From Nitrosomonas sp. (GTDB lineage: Bacteria; Pseudomonadota; Gammaproteobacteria; Burkholderiales; Nitrosomonadaceae), in the NCBI GenBank assembly GCA_024281675.1, contig JAMXAG010000010.1:16484-80483 (forward strand): a DNA stretch of 64,000 bases, written 5' to 3'. The notes below the pieces were generated by a model. That model made no database searches, was not told the origin of the DNA, and worked only from the letters and a program-made list of their open reading frames with translations. Position numbers and translations under genes: made by a program. Position 1 is the first letter of the stretch. Every line of letters starts with the position of its first letter. Below, one piece after another: positions 57,093 to 64,000 of this stretch.

Positions 57093-59681
57093 TTAAATGC
57101 TGGCTTTAGAGAAAATCATTTGATCATTGGCGTATTCAACTTTCATTGTATCTTTTGCAACGAAATGTCCTAATAGGATCTCTTTTGCCAACGGATTCTC
57201 AATCTGAGCCTGAATCGCACGTTTCAAAGGACGTGCACCAAATGCCGGATCAAAGCCAACTTGTGCAATGATTGCTAATGCCGCATCACTGACATCAAGC
57301 TTCATTTCCATTTTTGCTAAACGGGCTTCAAGATACTGTAGTTGTATTTTCGCGATTGATTGAATATGTTTCTGATCCAACGCATGAAATACCACTACTT
57401 CATCAATACGGTTGATGAACTCCGGACGAAAATAAGTTTTAACATCTGCCATTACAGCCTGTTTGATCGTTTGATAGTCTTTGCCAGACATTTCTTGAAT
57501 CATTTGTGAGCCAAGATTTGAAGTCATCACGATCACGGTATTCTTGAAGTCCACGGTTCTACCTTGTCCATCGGTCATACGGCCATCGTCCAAAACTTGC
57601 AGCAAAACATTGAAAACATCCGGATGCGCCTTCTCAACCTCGTCCAGAAGAATCACTGAATAGGGTTTCCGGCGGACAATTTCAGTCAAGTAACCGCCCT
57701 CCTCATAACCGACATAACCAGGTGGCGCACCAATCAAACGGGCGACTGAATGCTTCTCCATAAATTCGGACATATCAATACGCACCAAATGATCTTCCGA
57801 ATCAAATAAAAAACCCGCAAGCGCTTTGCAAAGCTCGGTTTTACCCACCCCAGTTGGTCCCAAAAATAAGAAAGAACCATACGGCCGGTTAGGATCCGAC
57901 AAACCTGCGCGTGACCGTCGAATCGCATCGGAAACAAGGCATACGGCTTCATCCTGACCTACTACCCGATCATGTAGCTTTTGCTCCATTAATAGCAACT
58001 TCTCGCGCTCACCCTGCATCATTTTAGAAACAGGAATACCTGTTGCTCGTGACACCACTTCCGCAATTTCCTCAGCACCCACTTGCGTGCGTAATAACCT
58101 ATGTTTCCCTGATTTTTCCACACCGAGATCTGCTGATTGCTGTAGTTGCGCCTCGAGCTGTGGAAGGCGGCCATATTGCAACTCGGAAACTTTTTGCCAA
58201 TCACCTTTACGTGTAGCGGCATCGATTTCCAATTTGATTTTTTCCATTTCCTCTTTGATTTGCTGAGAACCGTGTACCTGAAACTTCTCGGTTTTCCATA
58301 CCTCATCGAGGTCAGCATATTCACGCTCTTTTTTTGCTATTTCATCTTCCAAGAGCTGTAGTCGTTTTTGCGAAGCTTCATCTTTTTCTTTTTTAACGGC
58401 TTCACGCTCAATTTTTAGTTGTATTAAACGCCGATCAAGTTTATCCAATGTTTCAGGTTTTGAATCGATTTCCATACGGATACGTGCGGCCGCTTCATCG
58501 ATTAAATCAATCGCTTTATCCGGCAAAAAACGGTCAGTGATATAACGATTGGACAATTCAGCCGCAGCTACAATAGCCGGATCAGTAATATCGACACCGT
58601 GGTGGACTTCGTATTTTTCCTGCAAACCACGCAAAATTGCAATGGTCGCTTCTACACTGGGTTCTTCGACCAATACTTTCTGGAAGCGACGTTCTAACGC
58701 TGCATCTTTTTCGATATATTTGCGGTACTCATCTAAAGTCGTGGCGCCAACGCAATGCAACTCTCCACGTGCTAATGCAGGTTTCAACATATTTCCTGCA
58801 TCCATCGCACCTTCAGCTTTGCCTGCACCTACCATGGTATGCAGTTCATCGATGAAAACAATCGTCTTACCTTCATCCTGCGTTAATTCCTTCAATACCG
58901 ATTTGAGCCGCTCTTCAAACTCCCCACGATATTTCGCCCCGGCTAATAATGCAGCCATGTCTAAACTCAGTACTCGCTTGTCTTTTAGGCTTTCCGGTAC
59001 TTCGCCATTGACAATACGTTGCGCCAATCCTTCCACAATGGCAGTCTTACCGACACCGGGTTCACCAATTAGCACTGGATTATTTTTGGTGCGGCGTTGC
59101 AGCACTTGAATGGCACGCCGGATTTCATCATCGCGGCCAATAACCGGGTCCAATTTGCCTTGTCGTGCACGCTCGGTGAGATCCAGTGTGTATTTTTTTA
59201 ATGCTTCACGATTGCTTTCACCCTCAGCACTATTGACTTGCTCACCACCACGAACCGCATGAATCGCTTGCGAAAGTGCAGCATAGCTCGCGCCATGCTG
59301 CTTGAGTAATATACTAACCTCACCTTTATCCTGGAGAGCCGCCAACAAAAACATTTCTGAAGCAATAAACTGATCGTTGTGTTTTTGTGCTTCCTTATCA
59401 GACAAATTCAGCAAGTTATTCAAACTACGTGAAATAGTGACTTCACCCGCTGAATTTTCTACTTTGGGTAAACGTTGCACTTGCTGCCGTAGGTTCTCTA
59501 GTAAAGCAGCAGTATTAACGCCCGAACGCTGCAGCAATGACAACGTACTACCATCTTCTTGCTGCAATAACGCCAATAATAAATGTTGTGGCTCTATCGT
59601 TGGGTTATCTTGCCCCACAGCAATGCTTTGTGCATCAGAAAACGCCTGCTGGAATTTGGTCGTTAATTTATCAAAACGCAT
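57093..59681 (-). CDS. clpB: ATP-dependent disaggregase ClpB
   Basis: 862 residues. It threads aggregated proteins with DnaK. An N-terminal Clp repeat domain (1-150) precedes AAA-1 ([15 protein letters not shown] near 205), the long coiled-coil middle domain (about 410-530, which marks ClpB rather than ClpA) and AAA-2 ([15 protein letters not shown] near 605). The pore loop YRGEF is present. A GAGGGAG ribosome site and a sigma-32 promoter lie upstream. Length is normal. Confidence 0.97.
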   Translation of the reverse strand: MRFDKLTTKFQQAFSDAQSIAVGQDNPTIEPQHLLLALLQQEDGSTLSLLQRSGVNTAALLENLRQQVQRLPKVENSAGEVTISRSLNNLLNLSDKEAQKHNDQFIASEMFLLAALQDKGEVSILLKQHGASYAALSQAIHAVRGGEQVNSAEGESNREALKKYTLDLTERARQGKLDPVIGRDDEIRRAIQVLQRRTKNNPVLIGEPGVGKTAIVEGLAQRIVNGEVPESLKDKRVLSLDMAALLAGAKYRGEFEERLKSVLKELTQDEGKTIVFIDELHTMVGAGKAEGAMDAGNMLKPALARGELHCVGATTLDEYRKYIEKDAALERRFQKVLVEEPSVEATIAILRGLQEKYEVHHGVDITDPAIVAAAELSNRYITDRFLPDKAIDLIDEAAARIRMEIDSKPETLDKLDRRLIQLKIEREAVKKEKDEASQKRLQLLEDEIAKKEREYADLDEVWKTEKFQVHGSQQIKEEMEKIKLEIDAATRKGDWQKVSELQYGRLPQLEAQLQQSADLGVEKSGKHRLLRTQVGAEEIAEVVSRATGIPVSKMMQGEREKLLLMEQKLHDRVVGQDEAVCLVSDAIRRSRAGLSDPNRPYGSFLFLGPTGVGKTELCKALAGFLFDSEDHLVRIDMSEFMEKHSVARLIGAPPGYVGYEEGGYLTEIVRRKPYSVILLDEVEKAHPDVFNVLLQVLDDGRMTDGQGRTVDFKNTVIVMTSNLGSQMIQEMSGKDYQTIKQAVMADVKTYFRPEFINRIDEVVVFHALDQKHIQSIAKIQLQYLEARLAKMEMKLDVSDAALAIIAQVGFDPAFGARPLKRAIQAQIENPLAKEILLGHFVAKDTMKVEYANDQMIFSKASI

Positions 59682-59710
59682 GGAAATCTCCCTCGAAAAG
59701 TCATTTATGC

Positions 59711-59741
59711 TTATGTGGGGAAGAATACAATAAATTTCAAG
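59711..59741 (-). promoter_or_regulatory. Sigma-32 (heat shock) promoter of clpB
   Basis: On the minus strand CTTGAA (59741-59736), 15 bases, then CCCCACATAA (59720-59711), close to the heat-shock consensus CTTGAAA...CCCCATNT. It lies 30 bases before the clpB ATG. Confidence 0.75.
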
Positions 59742-59880
59742 TATTACTTAAGTTTACAACGTATGGTGTATGAATTTTTGGCCGGATTAAACGGTACGCT
59801 TATCGGTATAAGCACCAATGCACCGAATGTAGCCGATTTAACGATCCTAGCTGTTTAGTCCCACGGTGTACTGGAATGGG

Positions 59881-60060
59881 TTAACGATAAAATCGTGCCG
59901 GTTCTTTTGTCCATACTCTGCAGACGTATTCGTAAGGCGTGAGGCCTTTGCGGGCTTTAAGCTTTTGAGAAAACAGAAACGACTGGGCTATTTATCACCA
60001 AGCACAATTTACACAGCAGTACTATGCCAATCTAGCCGCTGCTTAAAACACATGGACTCG
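59881..60060 (-). pseudogene. IS481-like transposase C-terminal relic
   Basis: On the minus strand the frame SQKLKARKGLTPYEYVCRVW then TKEPARFYR ends at a stop at 59883-59881. It matches the C-terminus of IS481-type transposases (LKTLKGLTPYEFIxxxWTxxPERF). Upstream of it the similarity is lost in stops. The rest of the 585-base spacer 59682-60266 shows no gene besides the clpB and cheY promoters. Confidence 0.55.
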
Positions 60061-60266
60061 ATTTTTGACAGAACACCTCAAGCCATGGCATGTGGGTATC
60101 TGTGGCTGCCTATGTGAAATCTAGTACATTTATCCTAAACTTTCGAATTTTGCTGTCGATAGAAAAGCCATAAAAGAAACTAGACATGAGAAAATTAATT
60201 AATTTAGTCAAGACTAATTATCATTGGTAGTTTATAAAATTAGCACTTATATTTACGGAGAAAGAA

Positions 60267-60674
60267 ATGCCCAATAAAAATTTGAAATTCTTAGTTGTGG
60301 ATGATTTCTCTACGATGCGTAGAATTGTTCGCAATCTTTTAAAAGAGCTAGGATTTGTCAATGTTGATGAAGCTGAAGATGGTGCAGTAGCACTGCGTAA
60401 GCTGCAAGATGGAAACTTTGATTTTATCGTGTCTGACTGGAATATGCCAAATATGGATGGCCTTACTATGCTCCAAAATGTACGTGCTAATGAAGCGCTC
60501 AAAAATATTCCTGTACTCATGGTTACTGCTGAAGCCAAAAAAGAAAATATTGTTGCTGCAGCCCAAGCTGGTGCAAGTGGTTACATCGTAAAACCTTTCA
60601 CAGCAGCCGTTCTTGAAGAAAAATTGAATAAAATCTTCCAGAACATGCAGGCTAAAATTGCAGTAAAAGCATAA
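60267..60674 (+). CDS. cheY: Chemotaxis response regulator CheY
   Basis: 135 residues, a single receiver domain. Phospho-acceptor Asp57 ([10 protein letters not shown]) has the E. coli number, with the acidic pair DD near 12-13, the Thr of VTAEAK and the Lys of VKPFT. Phosphorylated CheY binds the flagellar switch. An ACGGAGAAAG ribosome site precedes the ATG. The neighbouring cheZ supports this assignment. No other flagellar or che gene is in the window. Confidence 0.93.
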   Translation: MPNKNLKFLVVDDFSTMRRIVRNLLKELGFVNVDEAEDGAVALRKLQDGNFDFIVSDWNMPNMDGLTMLQNVRANEALKNIPVLMVTAEAKKENIVAAAQAGASGYIVKPFTAAVLEEKLNKIFQNMQAKIAVKA

Positions 60675-60710
60675 GCATTAACTGAATTATCGATATAAAG
60701 TGAGCTCAGT

Positions 60711-61460
60711 ATGAATACCAAAAATCTTGCTAAAATAAAATCAGACGATACTGATCTGATTAAATCCAGAAAGCCCAAGAAATCTATCAAATTGTCAAAA
60801 ATAACATCAATATCAGAAATTAATACCATTGAAGATAACGAAATCAATTCTGATAAAGATGTCATTGATCAAGTTGGTCAATTAACTCGTAATTTGCACA
60901 ATAGTTTACGAGAATTGGGATACGATAAACGCTTGGAGAAAATTGCAGGTGAAGTCCCTGAAGCACAAGACAAATTAACTTATGTAGCCAGCAAAACACA
61001 GCAAGCTGCTGATCGTACTTTAACCGCGACTGAAACCGCAATGCCCATTCAAGATAAGTTATCTGCAGATGCAATAAAATTATCTGAGCGGTGGAAAAAA
61101 ACCTTGGAATCACAACAAGCAAATCCAAACACTGAAGTTTTCAAGGTGCTGCTAATTGATACTTTAAGCTACTTAGACAAGATTCCTGAGCAAACCAGCG
61201 CTACTAATGAACAATTGTTAGAAATTATGATGGCGCAAGATTTTCAAGATCTTACCGGTCAAGTGATTAAAAAAATTACCCGTATGGTGCAAAGCTTAGA
61301 AAAAGACTTGATAGAATTATTACTTGCATACGTCCCAACCCAAAAACCTAATACAGACGAAGGGCTTATGAATGGACCTGTAACTGATACTAAAAATGAA
61401 AACAATGTGGTACACAATCAAGATCAAGTCGATGATTTATTAGCCAGTTTAGGGTTCTAA
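60711..61460 (+). CDS. cheZ: Chemotaxis phosphatase CheZ
   Basis: 249 residues. The N-terminal 65 residues are Lys/Ile/Asp rich. The conserved four-helix region has ADRTLTATETAMPIQDKLS and the active QDFQDLTGQVIKKI, where the Gln and Asp dephosphorylate CheY. The C-terminal DDLLASLGF is the CheY-binding tail. The gene follows cheY by 36 bases. The decayed IS200-type element starts 66 bases after its stop, so later che genes may have been displaced. Confidence 0.92.
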   Translation: MNTKNLAKIKSDDTDLIKSRKPKKSIKLSKITSISEINTIEDNEINSDKDVIDQVGQLTRNLHNSLRELGYDKRLEKIAGEVPEAQDKLTYVASKTQQAADRTLTATETAMPIQDKLSADAIKLSERWKKTLESQQANPNTEVFKVLLIDTLSYLDKIPEQTSATNEQLLEIMMAQDFQDLTGQVIKKITRMVQSLEKDLIELLLAYVPTQKPNTDEGLMNGPVTDTKNENNVVHNQDQVDDLLASLGF

Positions 61461-61525
61461 TTACTATTATCTTTATAGCGCTTTGACTTTTGAAACTGTT
61501 ATACCAGAGTAAAATGAACGCTCCT

Positions 61526-62037
61526 GCCCCAAGGGGCGAGGTATCAGAGCTGTGAGATGTGGAAAGTTAGAAGAGTGCAAGCTGCCTATCTTCGTGTAGT
61601 TTTTGATACTCCTTCCCTTGCCCCTTAACATAGTTCCTTATCGTGTGTTCGTCGCCATGACAACCGACAGTACTCGCAGAATAGCCATGGCTCCAAAAGT
61701 TCACCGCCCAGAGTTGTTTGACATGAAGAAGACCACCAGCAAATGTGTTCACTTGCTGTGATACTCTTAATCAGTGTTACCAGTTTTGTTACACTATATG
61801 AAGGAACACTTTGCACTAAAAAATGAACATGATCTTCATATATTTCCAATCTCCAGAAATTTCAACTGGTAACCTTCCAGCTCAACACACATCTCGCCAT
61901 GTACTTTATGTACGGCCTCATGGAACACAGCACGACGATATTTTCGCTGGAAATACAGGTGATAAAGCCAAATATTGTACATTGACGCTTATGTAAATAT
62001 TCGCTCACGCGAATATTTTACGCCCCAAGGGGCGAGG
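61526..62037 (-). mobile_element. Decayed IS200/IS605-type element
   Basis: Bounded by two direct copies of GCCCCAAGGGGCGAGG (61526-61541 and 62022-62037), each a palindrome GCCCC-AA-GGGGC with a tail. Inside the upper end, AAATATTCGC-tcac-GCGAATATTT (61995-62018) is a perfect 10-bp hairpin, the kind recognised by HUH transposases at the left end. The enclosed transposase gene is on the minus strand. True tips cannot be set by eye. Confidence 0.6.
61567..61982 (-). pseudogene. IS200/IS605-type Y1 transposase, two frameshifts
   Basis: From ATG 61982: YHLYFQRKYRRAVFHEAVHK, then a shift near 61845 to IYEDHVHFLVQSVPSYSVTK with the HUH pair His-Val-His, then a second shift near 61750 to LWAVNFWSHGYSASTVG and IRNYVKGQGKEYQKLHEDRQ, which holds the likely catalytic Tyr, ending at 61567. 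All family segments are present in order, so the decay is recent compared with the relic at 3.5 kb. Confidence 0.75.
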
Positions 62038-62052
62038 AATTAAACCCGCTAG

Positions 62053-62235
62053 AGATTAAACGAAGAAAGATACGATTATTTAGTTGCCGAGCCAGAAATA
62101 AGGGTGAGCTTTAAAGAAATTTGTGAAACCGGCTATGTACCGTCTGTTGTGTCTGTTGTCAGCGAGCTGGAAGAAACCACCGGTTCAATCTTCTTTTCCA
62201 AAGAAGCAGTTGAAAAAATGAGGCAAATGGGCTGA
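62053..62235 (+). pseudogene. 3' fragment of an unknown gene (probable first cassette)
   Basis: A 60-codon open frame without a start codon, following a stop at 62050-62052. It encodes a charged, helical piece (RYDYLVAEPEIRVSFKEICE, SVVSELEETTGSIFFSKEAV, EKMRQMG-stop). Its 5' end is lost at the edge of the IS200-type element. It ends 47 bases before the first attC-like site, the usual distance for a cassette gene. Family not recognised. Confidence 0.45.
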
Positions 62236-62282
62236 GATTTGAGGAGTTACCGTCATTACCATACATTATTCCACTTGGAAGC

Positions 62283-62360
62283 GCATAACAATGTATTCAA
62301 GTTCGCTCACTACGTTCGCTTGGACCTCGCTTTCGCTCGGTCACTTAACACAACGTTAGC
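62283..62360 (+). repeat. attC-like integron recombination site 1
   Basis: R'' box GCATAACAA (62283-62291) and R' box AACGTTAGC (62352-62360) enclose an imperfect stem. The L'' TTCAAGT (62296-62302) pairs with L' ACTTAA (62343-62348) except for one unpaired C, as in attC sites. Length 78. The R boxes differ from the strict consensus, so this is the weaker of the two sites. Confidence 0.6.
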
Positions 62361-62393
62361 ATTTATTGGCAAACCCACTCAAAGGAGACCACG

Positions 62394-63380
62394 ATGCTTT
62401 TTATCACAAGTAGGCTGCCGACAGTAAATACCGAACCAGAACTTAATAAGGATTTTGTATTTGATCTTGGTAATAACTCATCGAGTAGAGGTTTTTTTGT
62501 TGCGAAAGAACAAAAGCAAATAAACACGAAGAGACCGGCAGCAAAACTCTACTTTCAAGAATTAAAGACTCGAAATACAAGCAGATTCTTATTTACATTC
62601 ACGGCTTTTCGAATTTATCCGAAGATGTCTTTAAGAATGCGGAGGAATTCCAATCTCTTTGCGGTAAACAAAAAAGACAAGAGTTACTGGTTCTTCCAAT
62701 CATCTGGCCTTGCGATAATGATCTCGGAATCGTTAAGGACTATTGGGACGATCAAAAGTCAGCAGATCAAAGCGCTTTTGCCTTTGCACGAATGATGCAG
62801 TCTTTTATGAAATGGAGAAGCTCTAACGAACTTAACCCTGATGACGACCCATGTCTTAAAAGAATCAATTTACTAGCCCATTCAATGGGCAACAACAGGG
62901 TATTTACGTCAAACACTACAGAATTGGCAGAGGTATGATCAACCAGGCGGCCTTCCTCTTCTGTTTAGAAACACCTTTTTGGTAGCCGCAGACATATTGA
63001 ATGAGTCATTACACAAGGGACAACCCGGAGAGCTAATCAGTCATTCATCTCGAAATGTTGTGGTCTATTATGCATCTGATGATTTAGCACTTCGCGCCAG
63101 CAAGATTTCAAACCTGAAAAATGGTGAGGCATCTCGCCGCCTTGGTCATACTGGCACAGAGGATATGGACAAGACTCCAAAAAATGTTTATGCCATTGAC
63201 TGCGATGAAGTTAATACCATTTACGACCCACCCAAAGGCCACTCCTATTTTCGATCAGGAAAGAAAAAAGGGGAGCCTGGTGTGGTCTTTTCACACATAT
63301 TTGACTACGTTCTTACGGCGCTGGTCTTCCCGAATGACGAATTCAGAAAGTCCAGCATATTGAATATTTCTGGTAATTAA
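62394..63380 (+). pseudogene. DUF900-like alpha/beta hydrolase, two frameshifts (cassette gene)
   Basis: Starts at ATG 62394 after AAAGGAG. Frame one covers about 60 residues; frame two (about 62570-62938) has ILIYIHGFSNLSEDVF and the nucleophile segment LLAHSMGNNRV; frame three (about 62915-63380) has LLFRNTFLVAADILNESL, YYASDDLALRASKISNLKN and RRLGHTGTEDMDKTPKN. Together they make a whole protein of about 325 residues with the Ser in H-S-M-G and a likely Asp in FLVAADI. Such hydrolases are frequent integron cassette products. The gene lies between the two attC-like sites. Confidence 0.65.
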
Positions 63381-63381
63381 T

Positions 63382-63462
63382 GCTAACAAGTCCATCAACT
63401 CGGGCAGTCAAAAGCGCCGCTTTGCTCTGCTTTTGACTGCCGGTTATGTCCAAACGTTAGGG
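63382..63462 (+). repeat. attC integron recombination site 2
   Basis: R'' GCTAACAA (63382-63389) and R' AACGTTAGGG (63453-63462). The inner arms GGCAGTCAAAAGC (63403-63415) and GCTTTTGACTGCC (63429-63441) pair perfectly over 13 bp. Outside them AACTCGGGCAG pairs with CTGCCGGTT leaving an extra T and an extra G unpaired, the extrahelical bases that orient attC recombination. Length 81. Crossover would be at G|TT, 63456/63457. Confidence 0.8.
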
Positions 63463-63478
63463 CTTATTGACAACGTCC

Positions 63479-63494
63479 CATCGTACATACGATG
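63479..63494. promoter_or_regulatory. Palindromic operator before brnT
   Basis: CATCGTA-CA-TACGATG, a perfect 7-bp dyad five bases before the brnT ATG. BrnA antitoxins repress their own operon at such dyads; binding here is inferred. Confidence 0.5.
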
Positions 63495-63499
63495 TACCT

Positions 63500-63766
63500 A
63501 TGATTAAATTCGAATGGGATGCGACCAAAACAGCTTCAAACAAGAAGAAACACGACGTTTCTTTTGAGGAAGCCCGATCTGTTTTCTACAGTGAATTTGC
63601 TGTGCCACATCGAAAGATAGGTTCTTGATGCTTGGCGTTAGTCATGAAGTACGCCCCTTGATTGTCTGCCATTGCGGGCATGACCGAAAGCAATACCATT
63701 CGAATCATTTCAGCACGGAAAGCCACAAAGAACGAAAGTACATTTTATCGAGGTGTTAAGTCATGA
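63500..63766 (+). pseudogene. brnT: BrnT toxin, frameshifted (cassette gene)
   Basis: MIKFEWDATKTASNKKKHDV and SFEEARSVFYSEFAV follow BrnT, then a stop at 63626-63628. Later frames add LGVSHEVRPLIVCHC and TIRIISARKATKNE, the other BrnT landmarks, ending TGA 63764-63766. At least two indels are needed, so no active RNase is made. The stop overlaps the brnA ATG (ATGA). About 43 bases of leader follow the attC crossover, normal for a cassette. Confidence 0.72.
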
Positions 63767-63949
63767 AAACCGAATGCGACCAAACTTAAAAAGTCTGTCA
63801 CGATGCGTTTAAGCGAAGATGTGATTGGTTATTTCAAAGAAATGGCCGAAGAAAAAGGCGTTCCATACCAAAGCCTGATTAACCTCTATCTGCGCGACTG
63901 TATTTCGAGCCATAGAAAAATTGATATGGCTCTAGACTATCAGAGTTAA
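63763..63949 (+). pseudogene. brnA: BrnA antitoxin, damaged at the 5' end (cassette gene)
   Basis: The ATG at 63763 reads MKTECDQT and stops. The main part of the protein lies in another frame: LKKSVTMRLSEDVIGYFKEM then AEEKGVPYQSLINLYLRDCI, a ribbon-helix-helix domain of the BrnA type. An internal ATG at 63803 would give a 48-residue protein that keeps most of that domain. No attC site follows within the last 51 bases of the window. Confidence 0.65.
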
Positions 63950-64000
63950 TAATATCTGATGATTTGCCATAGTTCATTAGCAAGTTCATCAGGTTGTTTT

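Noticed and set aside
60180-60266. TAATTATCATT before cheY as a Fur site
   Set aside because: Only a half match in an AT-rich stretch; not convincing.
62394-62795. 133-residue open frame as an intact cassette gene
   Set aside because: Only its first half fits the hydrolase; after about 62575 the true coding frame is a different one.

Overview
The window reads as a piece of a betaproteobacterial chromosome, most likely an ammonia oxidiser of the Nitrosomonas group. The reasons are a monohaem cytochrome c closely resembling the c-552 remembered from Nitrosomonas europaea (18.2-18.5 kb), Rubisco-activation genes cbbQ/cbbO at the left edge, the Bam/Dap/Fur core gene order, moderately low GC with AT-rich spacers, and many decayed insertion sequences. 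No search was run, so the genus is an inference.

Layout. 0-3.3 kb: end of a CO2-fixation cluster (cbbQ, cbbO) and a small Mth938-like protein. 3.3-7 kb: accessory stretch with an IS200-type relic, two membrane proteins, an SNase-like protein, and a HigB/HigA-type toxin-antitoxin locus whose toxin has a premature stop. 7-12 kb: def, a methylthio-purine phosphorylase, hpt, a sulfotransferase-like gene and ligA. 12-18 kb: cell-wall and lipoate genes (D,D-carboxypeptidase, D-amino acid transaminase, DUF493, lipB, lipA). 18-31 kb: cytochrome c, Met-rich multicopper oxidase, DUF2130 protein, predicted aminopeptidase and a three-gene heavy-metal RND efflux operon. 30.5-38.6 kb: housekeeping block (lytic transglycosylase, fur, bamE, dapB, apaH, plsC, pbpG, M32 carboxypeptidase, hemJ).

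39-46.4 kb is a GC-richer islet (glutathione S-transferase, LysR regulator, gshA, a 5' stump of gshB, a two-gene ABC exporter) bracketed by two decayed copies of one IS5-family element in the same orientation. The lysR gene sits between two 95-bp inverted repeats about 79% identical. 46.6-59.7 kb returns to core genes: DUF2235 hydrolase, HtrA protease, cbpM/cbpA, a PhoX-like protein, a secreted protein with eight propeller-like repeats, an L,D-transpeptidase, bamC-dapA, and clpB with a good sigma-32 promoter. 60.2-61.5 kb carries cheY-cheZ.

The last 2.5 kb is the most unusual part. Next to a decayed IS200/IS605-type element lies a run that looks like integron gene cassettes: a truncated ORF, an attC-like site, a frameshifted alpha/beta hydrolase cassette, a second well-formed attC-like site, and a damaged BrnT/BrnA toxin-antitoxin cassette that runs to the window edge. 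No integrase gene is in the window, so this looks like the decaying left end of an integrase-less attC array, or of an array whose integrase lies elsewhere.
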